DNA from: Excoecaria cochinchinensis
Lineage: Eukaryota > Streptophyta > Magnoliopsida > Malpighiales > Euphorbiaceae
DNA length: 64,000 nucleotides
Direction of reading: 5' to 3'
Assembly: GCA_947683425.1 (NCBI GenBank)
Contig: CANTUQ010000055.1
Location: 6,392,501 to 6,456,500 of the forward strand
The stretch's first letter is position 1; each line of letters opens with the position of its first letter. Both the position numbers and the translations under genes were made by a program. Below the pieces are notes generated by a model. It saw only the letters and a list, made by a program, of their open reading frames with translations. It did not search any database and was not told the DNA's origin. Below, one piece after another: positions 58,176 to 64,000 of this stretch.

Positions 58176-60853
58176 TGTAACAACCCAAATAGGGCCTGGT
58201 CGGAATCTGTGTTTTAAGTCAGATAAGTGAGGGTATTTTCGTAAATTGAGTAAGAAGAATTTTGGACATTTAAGAATTTTGTGTTAAAGGAATTAAATAA
58301 TTAAGTGTTAAGTGAAGTGAAGGGAATAATAGTGTGTGCTAGTAGTGTATGGTTGTAGGGTGTTAGTGGTCTAAAGGCTTTTATTGTGTGGTTTGTGAGC
58401 ATGGTGCCTTGGATGTAAGTGGATTCATTGGAAATTATAAGGTGTGGGTTGTGTTTGGTACATTAGAAGATATTTGTGTTAGAAAAGCTTGTGTGTGGTT
58501 AGTGTATGGTGCCATAAGTGGATGAGTTAAGATAGATGGCTTGATTCTCTAAGATTGTGACATGTGGCAAGAGGTTGGTGAGTAATTAATGAAAGTAGGA
58601 GAGAGGAAGAGAGGGGCAGCTTTTGGGTGAGGCTTCCCGTGGAAGCTATCTCAAATTCCTCTTTCTTTCTCATTTTCCCGTCCTCCTCTCTCTCTTGCTT
58701 TCATTCTTCTACTCTCATCTCTTTCCTCTTGTGACTTCTTGAGTTTTGAGTGGTAATCTTGAAGGTTTGAGCTGGGTTTGTGGAAGGTAAGTGGTTGAGT
58801 TCGGTTAGAGGTTTCTTGCTCTTTGATTTTTAGTTTTGATTGTGTTTGGGTCTGATTCGAGTGTATTGTGGCTGGGTTTTTGTGCAAGAATCGGAAGAGA
58901 GAAGAAAGAGCAAGGGCAAGGATAAAGTGGATTCATGAGGAGCTCGGTTTGAAGCTTCGTTTTCCAGGTTTGGGAGTTTAATTGATGATGTATGGGAGCC
59001 TGATTTGTAGTGTTTGAGTTGTGGTTGAGTGCATGAAAGTATTGTGAGCTGTGTTGTGGATTGTGATTTTTTCCCTAAATTACTCCTAAGTGGTGATTGC
59101 ATGTCATTGGTAATCTTGAGTATTTTATGAATGCATGTTTAAATTGTGTAGTGACTTATAGTGAAGTGCAAGTGATATAGTGACGATGTTATACGTTTTC
59201 AGAATTTGTGCATGCCCTGTTAGTGTATCTGAGTTTGATTGTGAGTGATTTCTTGTGGAAATTATAGTTGATTATAGTGTAAATGTGTTATGTGGCTTGA
59301 AAGTGATACGGTGATGTGTTGGAGGCGAGAGGTAAGTGTTTTGAGCTCTTTGTATGCATGTATGATGAGTTGTGTGTGAAAAGAGTAGGAAAAAGTGCAG
59401 AATTGGGCAAATCTGGGTTCTGTCGCGATCGCGACAAGTGTCGCGATCGCGACAGAAGGCGGACTTGGCCCCTTGTTCTTGAAGAGCCCTCTGTCGCGAT
59501 CGCGATGCTTGTCGCGAGCGCGACAGAGAGCTCGGTTGCGAAAACCTCCGCGCGGGCGTGCTGCCGAGCGTGCGCGCGAGGAGGGAGGAACTGGTCTCTG
59601 TCGCGATCGCGACGCTTGTCGCGAGCGCGACAGAGCTCGGCCCCGAGAATTCTGCCGCGAGTGCTTCGTCGCGAATAGGCCCCCCCCCCGGCGCGACCTC
59701 GCGAGGAAGTACACCGTGTTCTGTCGCGAGCGCGACAGAGCTCGGCTCCGTGAAGTTCTGCCGCGAGTGCTTCATCGCGAGGAGGTCCTTTGGCGTGACC
59801 TCGCGAGGAAGTACCCCGTGCTCGGTCGCGAGTGCGACACTTGTCGCGATCGCGACAGAGGTCTTTCCTGCTTGCTTTGTGTTTTGTTTGTTCCACTTTG
59901 CACGGTTTCTCACTATTGCATGAAATATGTGTGTGTTTTTGACTCGTGATCTTATTGTACTAGTGTTCTTGATATGGATGTTTATTATATAAGAGTTTAA
60001 ATTTGAATATTGTTTTTGTCTATGTTCTGTCTTGAGAGTTTATGTGTTGTCGAGCCTGAAGTGTCAAGGTATAGGATAATTAAGCATGCTTAAGAAGGGT
60101 TAGTGTTCAGCTGTTCTGTCCGCCCGTTTGGGCGAAGCGGTCGACCTCCGAGATGGTCATCAATCGTGTAGTGATAGAATGTTTTGAGACTCCGGTCTCC
60201 CGCACTACCTTCGGGTATTAAAGTGTTTTTGAGGCTTTGGTCTCCCGTGCCGTGTTCCCGTATCCTCCACCATTGAATTCAGGCTATTGTGTGAATTGTC
60301 TTGCATTGATAAAGTGAGTGTTCTGATCGTAGTGTGATTTCTGAATAGTGTAATGGTTTAGCGTATTGTGTTATTTATCCTGAATATATATTTATATCTC
60401 TGTACTCTGATGCATAATGATTTATGTATGATAGTGCATGTGTCCTTGTATAGTGTTCTGTTGTGTTTGTTTCTCCGCACTAAGCGTTATCGCTTGGCAC
60501 GGGCTTTTATCCCGTGCAGGTATCGTGAAGGATTTTTGGGAGTGCTCGAGTCGTGCATCTACAGGCAGGCCATAGGAGTCGAGTTTATTATTTCTTTTGT
60601 TTCCTGATGTAATTCCTTTTGTATATGGATTATTTTTGTAAAGGATTTTAAAATTGTAATCTTTTTAGAATATTGTATTTATAACTCTATATCTTAATTA
60701 TGTTGAGTATATTTCTATAATATATGGTTATTGAATGCTTCCGCTTAGCGCATGTATGCTTCCGCTGTATGCTTTGTCGCGTCGTGAGTGAGTGTCGTGC
60801 TGTAGCGCGCCCGCCGGTGCCCTTCCAACGGGGGCGGCGGTGGGGGTGTTACA
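58176..60853 (+). repeat. 3' LTR of the gag-only element
   Basis: Nearly identical to 54038-56753. Differences visible by eye include a short deletion near 59088, loss of one palindrome arm near 59722, and a 9-bp loss near 59883. The palindrome array is at 59418-59861. Confidence 0.95.
59418..59861. repeat. TCGCGA palindrome array in the 3' LTR
   Basis: The first module is a 40-bp inverted repeat with perfect 19-bp arms (59418-59436 and 59439-59457) around AG. The module near 59720 has lost the segment between the two half-repeats, leaving only CTGTCGCGAGCGCGACAG, as expected from replication slippage or hairpin deletion. Confidence 0.92.
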
Positions 60854-61525
60854 CACACGAGGTAGTACGGTATCTTTTCTAGGTGGGCTTTATCCAAGGG
60901 TTAGCAGGGAACTCATTGGACACGTATGGTGCACAGTGGAAAATCGGCAGCATAACATCTCTTGCCTAATGTACATACGTATGGGTTTTTGGCCATTATG
61001 TATTTAAACACTTCAATTAAATCAAGATGGGCCCACCGAGGCATGAAAGCCTTTGATGAAAGTCCATTCAATTTAGTTGACTTTGTTCAATATATAACGG
61101 CCCACATAGCAAGCACGGTATTACGGTACGTACATTTCACCTAGTGGAAGTATCTATTACCATTACATGAGCTTTGGTCAAAGGTGGTGATACTTTAGGG
61201 CTAGCCAAGCATGGTCCCTGCCAACGGATCTAACTCATTATGAGCATAATGACCGATTGGATCTCCATTTGATATACTATAAGGTCCGAGGCTTGGGCTG
61301 GTGATTATCCTTAACACTTTTCTACATTGAGTGAACATAGGATTGTGCCTCGGGAACGCACCGGGGTTAAGAAAGGGACCAAACTAGCATAATTCTAAGG
61401 CTCTAGCATGGATGCAATGCAATTTTTCAAAAAGAGATAGAATTTTAATTTATAAAAAACCCAATTATATTATTAACCAAGATGATTTCAGAGCAAACTT
61501 TCAAAGTCCCCAGTGGAGTCGCCAC
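60854..61525 (-). other. Leader and Arg-tRNA-type primer site of the Tat/Ogre-like element
   Basis: On the minus strand the 5' LTR ends at 61526 and TGGCGACTCCACTGGGGA follows at 61524-61507, the primer-site form typical of Ogre/Tat elements (tRNA-Arg). The remainder is untranslated leader without a convincing frame, interrupted at 60858 by the gag-only element. Confidence 0.75.
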
Positions 61526-62634
61526 TGTGACTCCCGCCGGACCCACCTGTTCCGAAAATCGGCTTTTAGGGCCCGAAAGTCGCGTCTTTTGATCTTGGGC
61601 AATCGTGAGATATTTTGGACAGCTCCTTCCAATAGAACACTGGAAACATCATCTAATCCCATGAAACCTTTAGGCACTTTTGAGGTATTTTTGAGTCGCC
61701 GCCCAATTTACAAGAAATTGAAAAAATTCGTTTAACCTCAGGGGTCTAAACCAGAGAAAGATTCGAAAGTTTACTCTTATTAATACCTTGGTTAATTATA
61801 ACTAGGTTTTTAATTTTAAATTTTTGTCTCTCTTCTCACATGGTTATGAATTAAAAAATAAAGCGCAAATCAAGCACGAAAGAAAGCGGTAAAAGAAAGC
61901 AAGCAACAAAAAATAACAGAAAGATAAAATTGGAACAAAATACAATCCCCCAAATAATAAAAAAAAATGTATTAAAATTTGGAACAAAAATACAATCCCC
62001 TAAATAAAATCAAGCAAAACATAAATAAATAAATAAATAAAGTAAATGAATAAATAAACATTCATAAATCGGGACATTATTTAGGATATGAACATTGGTT
62101 CCTTCATTTTCACTTAGAAAATCGAAGAGTTATTTTTTAGTATTTATCGATAAAATCAGGATGAGTGATCCCATTTTGATAAAGTTAACTCTTCTTTTTT
62201 AAAAGTGAGTTTTTATGAGTTAAAATTAGGATATTAGTCCCATTTTATTAGAAAATGATCCCAATTTATTAATATAAAACTTTTTTTGACTTTTAATTAA
62301 CATGCATAAAAATAAATAAATTTATTACAAATTATATAATAAAAACAAATAAAATTAAAATAATAAAATATAATAAAAAATACTAAAAATGACAAATTCA
62401 ATCAAGATGGTGTCTCTTCAAATCTCCATGGGCTTCCACTTGCCATTAGAAAAGTTCACACATAAAAAATAAGTATTGAAATAAAAAATACAAATAAAAT
62501 TGATGTTGGTAATAAAAAAGAATTTAAACATATAACATATGAAAATAAATTAAAATAAAATGCATTATGAGTGACAAACTAATTAAATTACATAATAAAA
62601 TAAGTAACTTAACATATTAACATACATAAAAACA

Positions 62635-62704
<70 letters not shown>

Positions 62705-62811
62705 CAACAAATAATGATAATGATAATGATAACAATAAAAAAGAATAAAAATAATAATAACAAAAGTAGTAGGCATAGATAATAATAACAATAACAAATA
62801 ATAATAATAAC

Positions 62812-62845
<34 letters not shown>

Positions 62846-63898
62846 GAAAAGTAATGATAATAATAATAAAAAAGATGAACAACCAAGTGAGCAAAAAGAA
62901 ATAAAATAAATAAACAAGAATAGAATGAAATAAAACAACAATAGATTTAAAAACCTACATGGTTGCTAATTAATTATAAACAAAATTATAAAAAAAAATT
63001 AAATTAAAAATTAAACCCAAAATACTTACCCTCAGAATTTGATTTGATGAATGAAGGCAAAATGATCAATTTTTTTGTCTTGATCTTGCAAAAATAAGAT
63101 TAGAAAAATAAAATATAGAGAAAATTTTTATTTCAAGAACAAGCAATTAATTTTTTTTATCTCAAGTAAAAATTGTTAAAAAAGGAAGAAGAAAATTCGC
63201 AACAACAAAAAATTATTCTCTTTGTCTCAAGAATCAACTTAGAAAAATATTTAGAATATTAGGAGAATTTTTTCTTGAAGAAGAAGAAGAAGAAGAAAAT
63301 ATTTTCTTAAGAAAAATCCCATCTCAATTCTCTCTCCAAAAATTATTTTATACCTCCCAAAAATCAGATTTTTTTTGGAAGAAATTAAATCAATTTAATT
63401 CCATTAAAATAAAAAAAACTGAAGTATTTGAAAGGTTAGAAGACAAAAAGGTTTTAAAAATTAAATTCTATAAAAAAACTGGAAAAAAAACATAAATTTG
63501 GTTAAAAAATGCACATGGGGGCGTCGGGGGGACACTGGGTGCGTGACACGCCCGTCGCTGCGCACGAGCTACTCCTAGCACGTGTGCACGACGCGGGTGA
63601 TGCTCCCCGCGTCGCTTGGGGGCGCTGCACTCTAGGTGCTGCCGACGTGCGACGGTTGAATTTTATTTATCTTTTTTTTCAAAACTTTTAAAAATAAAAT
63701 TTTACTTAAAACACTATAATTTTCAAATTCATTTTATTCTATTTTTTCAATTTTAAAATAATTTTATTTATTTTTAAAAGCAAACTATTTGACAAGTAAA
63801 CTATCACTTCCATCCTTCTTTTTGCCTATAAACAGGTATCAATTAATTTTATCATCGGGTAACCGTGATCTGGTTTGCCTCGAGACCCGGTGTCTACG
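61526..63898 (-). repeat. 5' LTR of the Tat/Ogre-like element
   Basis: The plus strand reads TGTGACTCCC (61526) to GGTGTCTACG (63898). It is complete, unlike the 3' LTR. A GC-rich block (63515-63655) lies 250-380 bp from the LTR start. Confidence 0.88.
62637..62842. repeat. (AAT)n microsatellite inside the 5' LTR
   Basis: AAT/ATA tracts at about 62637-62700 and 62798-62842. The open frames of poly-Leu, Ile and Tyr on the minus strand here are artefacts of this repeat. Confidence 0.93.
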
Positions 63899-64000
63899 AT
63901 GATTTTGTTGGATTTTCTATTTATCTTCCAAAATCAAATGATTTTGATTAGATTTCCTAAAATCTTCTCCAAAATCAAATGATTTTGATTTGATTTTATA
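63899..64000 (+). repeat. Continuation of the plus-strand LTR that starts at 42508
   Basis: It follows the right copy of the ATGAT duplication. It contains an imperfect tandem repeat with an AAATCAAATGATTTTGATT unit, and it runs off the window. Confidence 0.55.

Larger units (their letters stand above)
54038..60853 (+). mobile_element. Gag-only non-autonomous LTR retrotransposon (TR-GAG type)
   Basis: LTRs of 2716 and 2678 bp flank only 1422 bp of internal DNA: primer site, one gag frame, hairpin, polypurine tract. The duplication CACAC lies at 54033-54037 and 60854-60858. No protease, RT, RNase H or integrase motif is present. Terminal-repeat elements that keep only gag are a described plant class (TR-GAG). 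Gag and the pre-polypurine motif resemble the Tekay-type element at 2070-11798, so it probably derived from such an element by loss of pol. The LTRs are nearly identical apart from short deletions, so this is a young insertion that must have used pol proteins in trans. Confidence 0.93.
43047..63898 (-). mobile_element. Tat/Ogre-like Ty3 element with three nested insertions
   Basis: Two LTR copies (43047-45303 and 61526-63898) bracket a minus-strand leader, primer site and gag. The duplication ATGAT flanks the whole structure (43042-43046 and 63899-63903). Outermost LTR bases read TA...CG instead of TG...CA, two likely point mutations. Insertions within it: gag-only element 54038-60853, solo LTR 50153-53241, and a CACTA-end/gene-fragment block 45304-48956. 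No pol is seen between gag and the 3' LTR, so pol was lost, perhaps when that block arrived, or the element was already gag-only. Confidence 0.85.

Noticed and set aside
62583..62941. Three minus-strand frames of poly-Leu, poly-Ile and poly-Tyr that look like membrane proteins
   Set aside because: They are the three frames of an (AAT)n microsatellite inside an LTR.

Overview
This window is TE-dominated nuclear DNA of a flowering plant, most likely a eudicot. The evidence is plant-type Ty3 retrotransposons with initiator-Met-tRNA or Arg-tRNA-type primer sites, an En/Spm (CACTA) transposon, and one seven-exon plant gene with GT-AG introns. There is no operon structure, rRNA or CRISPR array. The species cannot be named from the sequence.

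Layout. 1-1484: partial LTR running off the left edge. 1485-2069 and 11799-13517: one minus-strand Tat/Ogre-like gag-protease remnant, split by a complete but coding-dead Tekay-type chromovirus at 2070-11798 (TSD CCTGT). 13518-19002: a minus-strand LTR split by a plus-strand solo LTR (13770-16408, TSD ATCTG). 19003-21919: two older LTR relics. 23479-27444: the only intact host gene, an MCRS1-N/FHA-domain protein of 720 residues. 29242-29761: a Mutator-like MITE with a 9-bp TSD. 31136-42507: a plus-strand LTR split by a 9.8-kb CACTA element (31658-41422, TSD TAA) whose TNP2-type transposase is open in one frame apart from five stops. 42508 to the right edge: a plus-strand LTR split by a 20.9-kb minus-strand Tat/Ogre-like element (43047-63898, TSD ATGAT). 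That element is itself invaded by a solo LTR (50153-53241, TSD TCATC), a gag-only non-autonomous element (54038-60853, TSD CACAC) and a CACTA-end/host-gene-fragment block (45304-48956).

The most interesting signals are not genes. (1) The Tekay-type LTRs share a chain of short hairpins downstream of a TATA-like box; several arms differ between families by paired, compensatory changes, which suggests a selected RNA structure in the transcript leader. (2) The same LTRs carry clustered CpG-rich palindromes built on TCGCGA, up to 19-bp perfect arms, upstream of that TATA box; other LTR families here carry unrelated inverted-repeat or GC-rich blocks. (3) A gag-only retrotransposon retains its LTRs, primer site and polypurine tract but has no pol. 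(4) Five consecutive exons, with introns, of a YbaK/ProX-type (prolyl-tRNA-deacylase-like) host gene lie inside the nested block, beside a CACTA terminus.

The coding content is almost all decayed retrotransposon and transposon protein. The FHA gene is the single feature likely to encode a cellular protein. Coordinates of TE ends are supported by target-site duplications read from the sequence; family names come from motif recognition only and were not checked by database search.
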